In this document: in pieces, positions 9,874 to 18,030 of the stretch
How positions within the stretch are numbered: the stretch's first letter is position 1
Layout of the letters: the number at the start of each line of letters is the position of its first letter
Source of the DNA: WS-9 sp036274595
GTDB lineage: Bacteria; Eisenbacteria; RBG-16-71-46; SZUA-252
DNA: 19,986 nt
NCBI GenBank assembly: GCA_036274595.1
Contig: DASUFL010000046.1
Location: forward strand, 1 to 19,986
Reading direction: 5' to 3'
The notes under the pieces: model-generated
Told to the model about the DNA's origin: nothing
Database searches by the model: none
The model's input: the letters and a program-made list of their open reading frames with translations, nothing else
Program-made: the position numbers and the translations under genes

Positions 9874-11519
9874 GCGGCCAGCTGGCACCCGAGGGGCGCT
9901 ACCTCCTCGATTTCGACACGCGCGACCTGCCCAGCCGGGAGACGGATGTGCTCGTCATCGGCGGCGGCGTGGCCGGGCTGAGCGCCGCGCTCGTCGCCGC
10001 GGAGAGCGGCTCCGTGCTCGTGATCGAGAAGGACGAGCCGGAGATCTGCAACACGGCGTGGGCGCAGGGGGGCGTCGCGGCTGCGCTGGGCGGCGGCGAC
10101 AACCCCGCCGCACACGCGGCGGATACCATCCGCACGGGCTGCGGCCTCTGCGACGAGGAGGTCGTCGAGCGGGTCGTGGGCGGCGCGTCGGAAGCGATCG
10201 ATCGCCTGGTCGCCATGGGAGCCCGTTTCGATCGGGAGGACGGTGGCTTCGACCTCACGCAGGAGGGCGGGCACGGGCGCCGCCGGGTCCTCCATCGCGG
10301 CGACACGACGGGTCTGGAGATCATCCGCGCGCTCCTGCGAAGCGTCGCGCGGATCCCGCGCATCCAGATGGTCTCCCGGCTCTTCGTCACGGACCTCTTG
10401 ACCGAAGGCGGTCGCTGCGTGGGGGCGCTTGTGCTCGACCGCCAGGGCGCGGTGACCTCGGTGTTCGCGAAGTCGGTCGTCGTCGCCTCCGGGGGCGCGG
10501 GACGGCTCTACCGGGAAACCAGCAACGTCCGCGGCGCGACGGGCGACGGCATCGCTGCAGCCTTCCGCGCCGGGGCCGCGCTCAAGGACCTCGAGTTCGT
10601 CCAGTTCCATCCCACGACCCTCTACCTCGCGGGCGTCGATCGCATCCTCGTGACCGAGGCGGTCCGCGGCGAGGGAGCCCACATCGTCGACAACGAGGGA
10701 AGGCGCTTCCTCGCGGAGGCTCATCCGTCCGCCGAGCTCGCCCCGCGCGACGTCGTGTCTCGCGCGATCGTCGCGCACCTCGGACGGCCGGGGGTGACCG
10801 GCGTCTTCCTCGACATGCGGCACTGGCCCACGGGTCGCGCGCGGGCCCGCTTCCCCGGGCTCGTGGAGTCCTGTGTCCGGTACGGCATCGACCCCGAGCG
10901 CGACCTGGTGCCGGTCCGCCCTGCGGCCCACTACTTCATCGGGGGCATCGCGAGCGGCCTCGACGGCGTCACGACGCTTCCGGGCCTCTTCGCCTGCGGC
11001 GAGGCGGCCTGCAGCGGCATGCACGGCGCAAACCGCCTCGCGTCGAACTCGCTCCTCGAGGGCCTCGTCCTCGGGGCGCGGGCGGGGCGCGCGGCGTCCG
11101 CGCACGCCGCGCAGGCGACCGCGCCCCTCGCGCACGTCCGCCACGCGGCCGGACGCACGATCGAGGAGCGGGAGATCGACATCGAGGATCTCCGCAAGTC
11201 GCTCTTGAGCTGCACATGGCGTCTCGCGGGCATCATGAGGGATGGCGCGGGGCTGGAGGAGGCCTCGGCGGCGATCCGCCCCTGGCGCTTCTTCTCCGGG
11301 AAGGTCCGCCACCGCCGTTGGGGGGGACTGGAGCTCGAGAACCTCCTCCTGCTGGGATCCATGGTCACCGCGTCCGCCGCGTTGCGGCTCGAGAGCCGCG
11401 GCACCCACGCGCGCCGCGAGCACCCGTCGGCCGACGACGCGCGCTTCCTCGGGAGCTACGTCTGGACCCGGGAGCGCGGCGCGGAGTTCCGGCCGCGGAC
11501 CGCGAGGTCGCATGGTTGA
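9870..11519 (+). CDS. nadB: L-aspartate oxidase
   Basis: This FAD enzyme oxidises L-aspartate to iminoaspartate, the first step of de novo NAD synthesis; quinolinate synthase (NadA) then uses the product. The 549-residue protein has the dinucleotide-binding GGGVAGLSAA at 31-40, TAWAQGGVAAALGGG at 62-76, the substrate-region LTQEGGHGRRRVLH at 129-142 (Glu132, His135), SNVRGATGDG at 218-227, FVQFHPTT at 243-250, TEAVRGEGAH at 262-271, PRDVVSRAI at 292-300, HYFIGG at 354-359 and CGEAACSGMHGANRLASNSLLEG at 376-398. These separate it from succinate dehydrogenase flavoproteins well enough for the name. The start is TTG at 9870, overlapping the TGA of the upstream gene. The 3' end overlaps hflX by eight bases. 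nadA and nadC are not in the window. Confidence 0.95.
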   Translation: MSGQLAPEGRYLLDFDTRDLPSRETDVLVIGGGVAGLSAALVAAESGSVLVIEKDEPEICNTAWAQGGVAAALGGGDNPAAHAADTIRTGCGLCDEEVVERVVGGASEAIDRLVAMGARFDREDGGFDLTQEGGHGRRRVLHRGDTTGLEIIRALLRSVARIPRIQMVSRLFVTDLLTEGGRCVGALVLDRQGAVTSVFAKSVVVASGGAGRLYRETSNVRGATGDGIAAAFRAGAALKDLEFVQFHPTTLYLAGVDRILVTEAVRGEGAHIVDNEGRRFLAEAHPSAELAPRDVVSRAIVAHLGRPGVTGVFLDMRHWPTGRARARFPGLVESCVRYGIDPERDLVPVRPAAHYFIGGIASGLDGVTTLPGLFACGEAACSGMHGANRLASNSLLEGLVLGARAGRAASAHAAQATAPLAHVRHAAGRTIEEREIDIEDLRKSLLSCTWRLAGIMRDGAGLEEASAAIRPWRFFSGKVRHRRWGGLELENLLLLGSMVTASAALRLESRGTHARREHPSADDARFLGSYVWTRERGAEFRPRTARSHG

Positions 11520-12810
11520 GCAGGGAATGCGGGCGCTCCCGCGCCGCGGGGGGGAGCGGGCCGTCCTCGTCGGCGTCGAGCTGCCCTCGGATCCGCCGAC
11601 GCACGGCGACCCGCTCGACGAGCTGGGGCTCCTGGCCAAGACCGCAGGCGTCAAGGAGGTGGGGCGGATCGTGCAGCGCCGGCGGCGGCCCGACGCGTCG
11701 ACCTTCCTCGGCGCGGGGAAGGCGGCCGAGGTCGCGGCGCTGGCACGCGAGCACGAGGCGGAGGTCGTGATCTTCGATGTCGATCTCTCGCCGGGCCAGA
11801 TCCGCAACCTGGAGAGGATCCTCGGCGTGCGCGTCGTCGACCGGACGGAGCTGATCCTCGACATCTTCGCGCTCCACGCGCGAACGCACCAGGCGAGGCT
11901 CCAGGTGGAGCTCGCGCAGGCGCAGTACCTGCTTCCTCGGCTGCGTCGCATGTGGACCCACCTGAGCCGCGAGGTCGGCATGGGCGCGCAGGCGGGCATC
12001 GGCATGCGCGGCCCCGGCGAGAAGCAGATCGAGATCGACCGCCGGATCCTGCGCCGCAAGATCGACGAGCTCCGCCGCGAGCTCCGGACGATCGCGGAAC
12101 GCCGGAAGCGGATGGCCCAGAGTCGCGACCTTTACTACACGGTGAGCCTCGTCGGCTACACGAACGCCGGCAAGTCCACCCTGCTGCGGCGGCTGACCGG
12201 AGCCGACGCGTACGTCGCCGACCAACTCTTCGCCACGCTCGACACCCAGACGCGTGCCTGGACCCTTCCGGGGAAGAAGCAGGTCTTCCTCTCCGACACC
12301 GTCGGCTTCATCCGCAACCTCCCGCACCACCTGGTCGCGTCGTTCTACGCGACGCTCGAGGAGGTCCGCACCGCGGATCTCATCCTGCACGTCGTCGACG
12401 CATCCCATCCCGACGCGCGCCTCCAGATCGAGGCGGTCGACGAAGTGCTCCGCGAGATCGGGGCGGAGGGGTCGCCGCGGATCGTCGTCCTCAACAAGAC
12501 GGATCGCGTCGGGGATCCGCTCGATCTCGCGCTCGCGAGCGCCGGCCACCTGGAGTCCGTCCAGGTCTCCGCCCTGACGGGGGCGGGACTCGACCGGCTC
12601 GCGGAGGCGGTCGAGAAGCACATCCTCGAGGGGCAATGCGAGGCGGAGTTCCGCCTGCCGGCGGGGGAGGGCAAGCTCCTCGCGTGGCTCGCGGACCGCG
12701 GGACGATCCTCGACCGCGTCTACGAGGACGGCGTGGTCGCCGTCCGGGTCCGGATGACCAAGGCCGACCTTGCGCGCGCGGCGCGCATGGTCGAGACGCT
12801 CGCGCACTAG
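11512..12810 (+). CDS. hflX: GTPase HflX
   Basis: HflX binds the 50S subunit near the E site and splits stalled or hibernating ribosomes, especially under heat stress. The 432-residue protein has the HflX N-terminal domain (FLGAGKAAEV at 65-74, DVDLSPGQIRNLER at 89-102, VVDRTELILDIFALHARTHQARLQVELAQ at 108-136), the glycine-rich MRGPGEKQIEIDRR linker at 165-178 and a helical arm. The GTPase domain follows: G1 GYTNAGKST (215-223), switch region FATLDTQTR (240-248), G3 DTVGF (262-266), G4 NKTD (328-331) and G5 SAL (353-355). All nucleotide-binding motifs are intact. ATG 11512 overlaps the nadB stop (ATGGTTGA), with GAGG upstream at 11504-11507, so the gene is the last of a coupled set. No canonical terminator follows in the 164 bp before the converging LysM gene. 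Confidence 0.95.
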   Translation: MVEQGMRALPRRGGERAVLVGVELPSDPPTHGDPLDELGLLAKTAGVKEVGRIVQRRRRPDASTFLGAGKAAEVAALAREHEAEVVIFDVDLSPGQIRNLERILGVRVVDRTELILDIFALHARTHQARLQVELAQAQYLLPRLRRMWTHLSREVGMGAQAGIGMRGPGEKQIEIDRRILRRKIDELRRELRTIAERRKRMAQSRDLYYTVSLVGYTNAGKSTLLRRLTGADAYVADQLFATLDTQTRAWTLPGKKQVFLSDTVGFIRNLPHHLVASFYATLEEVRTADLILHVVDASHPDARLQIEAVDEVLREIGAEGSPRIVVLNKTDRVGDPLDLALASAGHLESVQVSALTGAGLDRLAEAVEKHILEGQCEAEFRLPAGEGKLLAWLADRGTILDRVYEDGVVAVRVRMTKADLARAARMVETLAH

Positions 12811-12974
12811 GGGTTCGATTCGGCCGGGCCGCCCGACGTGTCGTCAGATCCGGCTCGCGCTCGGTCCTGCCGGCCGCCCTCCCGACCGATCCGGGCGGGA
12901 CAGCCCGGCCGGAGGTTGACCGACCGGACGGGAGCACGCTCGCGCGGGGCTCCGCGGCGACGCGCGGGAGGGGA

Positions 12975-13688
12975 CTACGGCTTCGGGAGGATGAGGACGG
13001 TGCCGGTCTTGACGTCCGCGCTCCAGAGGTGGTTCATGTCCATGATCTGGCTCACGCGGGCGCCGGTCGCGCTGCCGTAGATCCGGCGGCAGATCGCGTA
13101 GAGGTCGCCGTCGCCGGCCTTCACCGTGTAGCGGGAAGGGGACTTCTCGGCGGTCTTGGCCGGAGCGGCGTCCCCGGACCCCTTCTGCTTCGTGATCTCC
13201 TTCCTGGCGGGGATCACGAGCTTCTGACTCGCGTAGATCCTGTTCGCGTTCGCGAGGCCGTTGGCGTTCACGATCCACTGGATGCCGTCGCGCGTGCCGT
13301 AGTACTTGATCGCGATCGCCTCGAGCGTCTCGCCCTTCCGGATCACGTGCGTGCGGTCGGGCTCGGGCTTCGGCTCCGGCTTGGGCGCGGGCTTCTGCTC
13401 GACGGGCTCGGGCCTCCTCTCGGGCGGCGGCGTGGGCTTCACGTTGTCGGGCGCGGGAACCGGATCCTGGGCCGGCGGGGTCTGCCGCGGCTGGCCTTCG
13501 TTGGCGATCGCCGGCGGCTCGGTCCTGGGCGGGTTGACGGTGAGGTCGACGTCGGTGCCGCTGTCGCCGTCGCTGTCCCCGGCAACCTCCTGGGTCTCGC
13601 TGGCGGGGTTCCACCGGTCGTACGCGATGACCCCCGCGACCACGAGGAACAGCACGCCCAAGAGGAAATACTTCAGCCGGTCCGCCAT
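12975..13688 (-). CDS. Membrane-anchored protein with two LysM domains
   Basis: The 237-residue protein has a cytoplasmic MADRLK, a transmembrane anchor at about 7-22 and a long Pro/Glu/Lys-rich spacer (about 50-112) suited to crossing part of the cell wall. Two LysM modules follow. The first is 113-160 (THVIRKGETLEAIAIKYYG ... NRIYASQKLVIP) and the second 186-235 (RYTVKAGDGDLYAICRRIYG ... TGTVLILP). LysM domains bind N-acetylglucosamine-containing glycans, so peptidoglycan binding is likely; no catalytic domain is present, and it could be a scaffold or part of a larger envelope complex. The start is ATG 13688, with GGAGG about eight bases upstream. Thirteen further codons are open upstream but would bypass that ribosome site. 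Confidence 0.88.
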   Translation of the reverse strand: MADRLKYFLLGVLFLVVAGVIAYDRWNPASETQEVAGDSDGDSGTDVDLTVNPPRTEPPAIANEGQPRQTPPAQDPVPAPDNVKPTPPPERRPEPVEQKPAPKPEPKPEPDRTHVIRKGETLEAIAIKYYGTRDGIQWIVNANGLANANRIYASQKLVIPARKEITKQKGSGDAAPAKTAEKSPSRYTVKAGDGDLYAICRRIYGSATGARVSQIMDMNHLWSADVKTGTVLILPKP

Positions 13689-13726
13689 GAAAGTCCTCCA
13701 CCGTCCGCGTTCGAGCGCTCTATACA

Positions 13727-13738
13727 CGTCCTAGGACG
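13727..13738. promoter_or_regulatory. 12-bp palindrome at the transcription start, possible operator
   Basis: CGTCCTAGGACG is a perfect 12-bp palindrome lying at about +1 to +12 of the predicted LysM-gene transcript. A repressor bound there would block initiation. This is a placement argument only; the motif is not assigned to a known regulator. Confidence 0.35.
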
Positions 13739-13745
13739 GGAATGA

Positions 13746-13774
13746 ATCTTAGACCGCGATATATGGGGGGTCAA
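13746..13774 (-). promoter_or_regulatory. Promoter of the double-LysM gene
   Basis: Read on the minus strand, TTGACC (13774-13769) and TAAGAT (13751-13746) are separated by 17 bp. Transcription would start near 13739, about 50 bases before the ATG. Confidence 0.75.
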
Positions 13775-13846
13775 GCATGGATCCGCCCGGATGGGGAGGG
13801 GGCCCGGGGGCGGGGGACGGAACGGGGAGCGGACTCCCGGAACGAC

Positions 13847-14101
13847 GCGGCGCCGCCCCCTGGCCCGAGTTATTCACGAGGATCGAGACCGGCGGGCAGG
13901 CGGGACCGATCCGTTCGGCGAGGGAGCCGGCGGAACGAGCGTCGATGCGGTGCTCTGGGCGAGGACAGGCGGTCGAGATCTAAGGAGCGACGGCGAAGCT
14001 GGCTCCAAAGGAGCCCGCGAGGAGGAGCGACGCGGAGATCGGCCGGATGGACCGCCCAGAACCGCGAGACTCGTGAATAACCGGGCTAGGGACGACGCCG
14101 C
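13847..14101. repeat. Inverted-repeat element in the secDF-LysM intergenic region
   Basis: The 427-bp stretch between secDF and the LysM gene holds no gene I can support. It contains two imperfect inverted arms, 13847-13880 and 14070-14101, which agree at 29 of 34 aligned positions and include a perfect 12-bp core GTTATTCACGAG / CTCGTGAATAAC. The arms enclose 189 bases with a small hairpin GGCTCC-AAA-GGAGCC at 14001-14015 and a repeated GGAGCGACG (13984, 14033). I see no target-site duplication. The right arm begins 14 bases after the secDF stop codon, so it would lie in the 3' end of that mRNA. It could be a small non-autonomous mobile element, an extragenic palindromic repeat or a structured RNA. 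Confidence 0.55.
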
Positions 14102-14115
14102 ATTTTCGAATCGGA

Positions 14116-17100
14116 TCAGGCGGCTTCCGCGTCCGCGCGCTCCATGCGCACGAACACGACGAAGTTCCAGAGGAAGAACGCGAGGACGCCCACCGGCACC
14201 GAGAGGAGCAGGTTGTTGAACACCGGGACCGTCCAGTCGTGGGCCCCCGCACCCGCGGCGGGGTGGAGATACGCACCGCCGATGAGGACGCCCGCCGCGG
14301 CCACGATGTACGGCACGGACTTGCGGAAGAGCGACTTCGCGCTCCCGCCCGACCGCTCCCACAGCCACGGGAGGTAGAGGAGCGTCGGGCTGGCGATGAA
14401 GATGGTCGAGTAGGTCCCGGTCACGACGCCGAACGTGAGCACGAACGCGAAGCCCTCGAGCGAGGAGTTCGCGCCGTAGTTGAACACGAGGAGGATCACG
14501 ACCACGATGAAGACCGTGAGCGAGGTCCGGATCGTGCGCGACAGCGTCTGGTTGATCGACCGGTCGATGATCTCGGCGAGGCGCGTCCGGCCGCTGGCCC
14601 CCCGGTTCTCGCGGATCCGGTCGAAGATGACGATCGTGTCGTTGATCGAGTAGCCGATGAGCGTGAGGTAGGCCGCGACCGTCACGAGGTTGAGGCGGGC
14701 GTCGATGATGCCGAGCCAGTTCGCGAGCGTCGCGACCCCGAGCGTCACGATGACGTCGTGGATGAGGGCGATGACCGAGGCGAAGCCCATCGGCCACGAG
14801 CGGAACCGGAACGCCACGTACACGATGATGCCGAGGAGCGAGAAGGCCATCGCCTTCGCGGCGGCGTCGCGATGCTCCTCCGCGGTCGACGGGTTCACGA
14901 GGTCCGCGAGCGGGAACGGATCGCACTCCTTGAACATGCCCGACGCGAGGTCCTCCTTCCGGTAGGTCTCGAGCGCGGCCCGGATGCGCTTGCCGGCCTC
15001 CTGCTCCGCCGGCGTCTGCTGCTCCGACGCGGCGGTCGCCTCGGCCTGCTGCTTGGCCTTTTCGAGATCGAACCGATCGAGCGCGCCCCGCGCGTTCAGC
15101 ACGAGGGCGTCCACCTTGTGGTCGGACGGGAACGTGACGCGGAACGCCGAGCCGGCGCCGGGCGGGGGCTCCAGCGCTTCCACGCGCGCGCCGCGGAGCG
15201 CGCCCTGCTCGGCGTCCGCGAACTGGCGGAACGCCGCCTCGAGAAGCTCCGCGCGCACGCGGTCGCTCGCGAAGTAGATCTCGCCCGTGAGCCCGCCGCC
15301 CTCGGCAGGACGGATCGTGCTCTTGAAGGGGCCGGGCAGGAGCCGTCCGCGGAACGTCTCGCGGAGCATGGCCTTCATCTCGTCGATCTGGTCCTTGTCG
15401 GCGACGAGCTGCGACCGCAGCTCGAAGGCCGGGCTGCTGTCCGCGGTGACCGTCTGGCCGACCCCCTCGGCGGTCGCCCGGAGCGAGATCTCCCGATAGA
15501 TGGAGTTCGCGTGCGCGGCGTCGTCGAGGGCCTCGCGCACGTCGGCCATCGACTGCGGGGAGGCGAACCGCATGATGAGCTTGCTTCCCTGCGTGAAGTC
15601 GAGGTCGTACCGGATCTTGTCCGGCGCCCCCTCCCAGACCAGCACGCCCGCGACCATGGCGATCGCCGAGCTGATGACCGCGACCCGCATCGCGCGGCCG
15701 GTCCACGGGATCGGCGGCGGCGGGCGGGTGGGCCGCATTCGCAACTCGGTGACGCGCTTCTTCTTCAGCAGGAGGTCGAAGACCGCGTGCGTCACGTAGA
15801 GCGCCGTGAACATCGAAGCCACGATGCCGATCGCCAGCGTCACGCCGAACCCGCGGACCGGGCCCGACCCCAGCTGGAAGAGGAAGTAGGCGGTGATGAG
15901 CGTCGTCAGGTTCGAGTCGATGATCGTCACCAGCGCTCGTTCGTAGCCGAGGCCGATCGCCTGGGCGACCGTCCTCCCGCGCTCGCGCTCCTCGCGCATT
16001 CGCTCGTAGACGAGGATGTTCGCGTCCACCGACATGCCGACGGTGAGCACGATGCCCGCGAGACCGGGCAGCGTGAGCACCGCGCCGAACCAGACGAGCA
16101 CGCCGACCAGCAGGACGAGGTTCAGGAGCAGCGCGACGTTCGCGAGAAGGCCAGCCCCGTAGTAGTACCAGACCATCACGACGAGAACGACCGCGAAGCC
16201 GAGGGCGACGGACAGGATGCCCTTGTCGCGGGCGGTGCCGGCGAGGTCCGGCGCGATCGTCCGCTCCGACACGAGCGCCGGCTTCTCCTGGAGGGCGCCG
16301 GCCTGGAGGACCGCCGCGAGCTGCTTGGCCTTCTCCTCGGAGAAGCTCCCCGAGATCTCGCCGTTGCGGCTCAGCGTGCTCTTCAGCACGGGCGCCGAGT
16401 TGACCTCCTCGTTGAGGAGGATCGCCATGAAATCGCCCTCGTTCGCGGTCAGATCCGACATCCGCCCCTGCGCGAGCTTCCTCACCTCGAAGTGGACGGA
16501 GAAGTTCGGTCCCCTCCCGCCGTCCTCGAGCGAGTGGCGGACGTGGTCGAGGTCCTCGCCCGAGACGTTGAATTCGTCGAGCTTGCAGAGCACCCAGGGC
16601 TGCGGCCCCGACTCCGTCGCCGGACGGCGCGTCGTCGGGAACTCCTTCTTGGCGTCGTTGCTCAGCTCGTACCAGCGGAGCCCCTGCGGGTAGCGGGTGT
16701 GATCCTCCGGCTTGAGGTCGGCCGGGCTGATCCGGGATGCCTCGGGGGACGGGATGTTCTTCGCAAGCCGGTCCTGGAAGAGCTTCCAGTAGTAGAGGTA
16801 GTTGTCGTTCGAATCCGGCTCGACCGTGATCCGGAACTCCAGCTTGCCGAGCTGGGTGATGATCTCCTTGACCGCGTCGACCTTCTCCTTGTCGGTCGCG
16901 CTGATCTGGACGGCGAACCCCCGGTCGCCGATCGGCTGGATCGAGATGTCCTTCAAGCCGAAGCCGTCGATGCGCTGCTGGATGATGCCGATCGCGGTCG
17001 TGAGCGTCTCGGCGCGCGCCGTGACGTTGTCGAAGTTGAACTGGAAAACGAGCTCGGTGCCGCCCTTGAGGTCGATGCCGAGCTCGAGTTCGTTCTCGGC

Positions 17101-17181
17101 GACGCCCTTGGCGGCGAGGTAGCCGAGGAAGCCCACCGTGACGCCGATGACCAGAAAGCGAACCCAAAGACCCTGTCCCAT
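14116..17181 (-). CDS. secDF: Fused protein translocase subunit SecDF
   Basis: SecD and SecF use the proton gradient to pull proteins out of the SecYEG channel; here both lie in one 1021-residue chain. The SecD part (about 1-480) has a first membrane helix at 8-25, ELGIDLKGGTELVF at 33-46, and the membrane motif VGMSVDANILVYER at 381-394. The SecF part starts near 495 and shows DLDFTQGSKL at 526-535, ALIHDVIVTLG at 805-815 and LIGYSINDTIVIFDRIREN at 841-859. The SecF outer domain (about 517-777) is roughly twice the size expected from E. coli SecF. Two extra hydrophobic helices (about 957-972 and 989-1011) follow the usual last one. The start is ATG 17181 with AAGGGA upstream. It is the last gene of the yajC operon. 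Confidence 0.96.
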   Translation of the reverse strand: MGQGLWVRFLVIGVTVGFLGYLAAKGVAENELELGIDLKGGTELVFQFNFDNVTARAETLTTAIGIIQQRIDGFGLKDISIQPIGDRGFAVQISATDKEKVDAVKEIITQLGKLEFRITVEPDSNDNYLYYWKLFQDRLAKNIPSPEASRISPADLKPEDHTRYPQGLRWYELSNDAKKEFPTTRRPATESGPQPWVLCKLDEFNVSGEDLDHVRHSLEDGGRGPNFSVHFEVRKLAQGRMSDLTANEGDFMAILLNEEVNSAPVLKSTLSRNGEISGSFSEEKAKQLAAVLQAGALQEKPALVSERTIAPDLAGTARDKGILSVALGFAVVLVVMVWYYYGAGLLANVALLLNLVLLVGVLVWFGAVLTLPGLAGIVLTVGMSVDANILVYERMREERERGRTVAQAIGLGYERALVTIIDSNLTTLITAYFLFQLGSGPVRGFGVTLAIGIVASMFTALYVTHAVFDLLLKKKRVTELRMRPTRPPPPIPWTGRAMRVAVISSAIAMVAGVLVWEGAPDKIRYDLDFTQGSKLIMRFASPQSMADVREALDDAAHANSIYREISLRATAEGVGQTVTADSSPAFELRSQLVADKDQIDEMKAMLRETFRGRLLPGPFKSTIRPAEGGGLTGEIYFASDRVRAELLEAAFRQFADAEQGALRGARVEALEPPPGAGSAFRVTFPSDHKVDALVLNARGALDRFDLEKAKQQAEATAASEQQTPAEQEAGKRIRAALETYRKEDLASGMFKECDPFPLADLVNPSTAEEHRDAAAKAMAFSLLGIIVYVAFRFRSWPMGFASVIALIHDVIVTLGVATLANWLGIIDARLNLVTVAAYLTLIGYSINDTIVIFDRIRENRGASGRTRLAEIIDRSINQTLSRTIRTSLTVFIVVVILLVFNYGANSSLEGFAFVLTFGVVTGTYSTIFIASPTLLYLPWLWERSGGSAKSLFRKSVPYIVAAAGVLIGGAYLHPAAGAGAHDWTVPVFNNLLLSVPVGVLAFFLWNFVVFVRMERADAEAA

Positions 17182-17253
17182 GACTCATCCCTTCCCAAAG
17201 AAAAGACCCGTGACGCGAGCGGCGGCGCGCGCCCGTGCGCGGCCGCGCGGACG

Positions 17254-17616
17254 TCAGCGGGCCGGCGGCGGGAGGTCGAGGAGGCCCGCGCGGACATCCG
17301 CGACGGGCGGCAGGGGCGTGCCGCCCCCGGAGAGGCGCGTCGCGGTCGCGACGTGCCGCGAAGGGCGATGCGTCTCGCGCGGCGGTGCGAAGGCGGGCGC
17401 GGAGCCCGGCGTGTCCGTGCAGGGGGGCGCGGCCGCGCGGTCGCGCGCGAGGGGCGCGCCGATCTCGTGCGTCGGGTGCTCGCTCTTCTGCGAATGGGAG
17501 ACGGCGCCGTTCGCGCCCGCGTCGTGGCCCGCGCGGTCGGGGACCGCCGGGGCCGCCGGCGCGGCGCCGATGAAGCCGCCGAAGACCGCGAAGAGCAGCG
17601 CCCGGAGCGCGGCCAT
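17254..17616 (-). CDS. Small secreted Pro/Ala-rich protein in the yajC-secDF operon
   Basis: I do not recognise this 120-residue protein. It starts with MAALRALLFAVFGGFIGAAP, a good signal peptide, followed by an Ala/Pro/His-rich, probably disordered sequence with a single Cys at residue 66 of the precursor. I call it a gene for three reasons. The ATG at 17616 is two bases after the yajC stop. About 96% of its codons end in G or C, like its neighbours. The frame fills the space between yajC and secDF, ending 72 bases before the secDF start. A weak ribosome site (GAAGGGCTAGGA) overlaps the end of yajC. The same frame is open far upstream, which hides the gene inside a long false reading frame. 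The role is unknown; co-transcription with export genes suggests an envelope function but does not prove one. Confidence 0.68.
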   Translation of the reverse strand: MAALRALLFAVFGGFIGAAPAAPAVPDRAGHDAGANGAVSHSQKSEHPTHEIGAPLARDRAAAPPCTDTPGSAPAFAPPRETHRPSRHVATATRLSGGGTPLPPVADVRAGLLDLPPPAR

Positions 17617-17618
17617 TC

Positions 17619-17984
17619 CTAGCCCTTCGCCCCCGCGGGCTTCTCCGGCGTCTCCTGCGCGGGGGCCTCGCCCTCCTTCTCGATGTCGTAGACCGAGGAG
17701 CGCTTGAAGACGATCCGGAGCCCCTTCGCCACCTCGAGCGTCGCGGTCTGGTCGTCGAAGGAGATCACGGTCCCGTACATCCCGCCCGACGTGACGACGC
17801 GGTCGTACTTCTTGAGGCCCTGGAGCCGCTTCTGCCGCGTCCGCTCCTTCTTCGAGAGCAGCGGCATGAAGAGCATCAGCACGACGAGGACGAGCAGGAA
17901 CGGGAGCATGTTCCCGATCCCGAACGAGGGCGCCTCGGGCTTCGGCTCCGACGCGGGGGGCAGGGCGAGCAGGAACGTATCCAT
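17619..17984 (-). CDS. yajC: Preprotein translocase accessory subunit YajC
   Basis: YajC associates with SecDF and the SecYEG translocon in the cytoplasmic membrane. The 121-residue protein is of normal size. After a short Pro-rich N-terminus it has one membrane helix (about 26-43, NMLPFLLVLVVLMLFMPLL), then the conserved basic stretch KKERTRQKRLQGLKKYDRVVTSGGMYGTV with the YajC-typical GD/YDRVVTSGG turn, a second beta strand pair and a disordered tail. ATG 17984 is the only sensible start, although the Shine-Dalgarno is poor. The promoter is probably the symmetric -10 region at 18031-18046, giving a leader of about 44 bases. It is the first gene of an operon with the small secreted protein and secDF. 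Confidence 0.95.
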   Translation of the reverse strand: MDTFLLALPPASEPKPEAPSFGIGNMLPFLLVLVVLMLFMPLLSKKERTRQKRLQGLKKYDRVVTSGGMYGTVISFDDQTATLEVAKGLRIVFKRSSVYDIEKEGEAPAQETPEKPAGAKG

Positions 17985-18030
17985 GGGTATCCGTGTCCGC
18001 TACCTGCGATGGGGCCGGCCGGCGGAACCC

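Noticed and set aside
9702..12059. 785-codon minus-strand frame opposite nadB and hflX
   Set aside because: It is an antisense frame of GC-rich coding DNA: Arg/Ala-rich and low in complexity. The plus strand carries full NadB and HflX motifs.
12811..12974. Intrinsic terminator between hflX and the LysM gene
   Set aside because: The sequence is rich in GGCCGG-type stems but has no T tract on either strand, so I cannot support a terminator.
13847..14101. RNase P RNA, SRP RNA or tmRNA in the secDF-LysM gap
   Set aside because: None of their conserved core sequences is present on either strand.
13874..17622. Long frames on both strands across secDF (1104 codons minus, 1127 codons plus)
   Set aside because: The SecD and SecF motifs occur in the other minus-strand frame; these two are compositional shadows.
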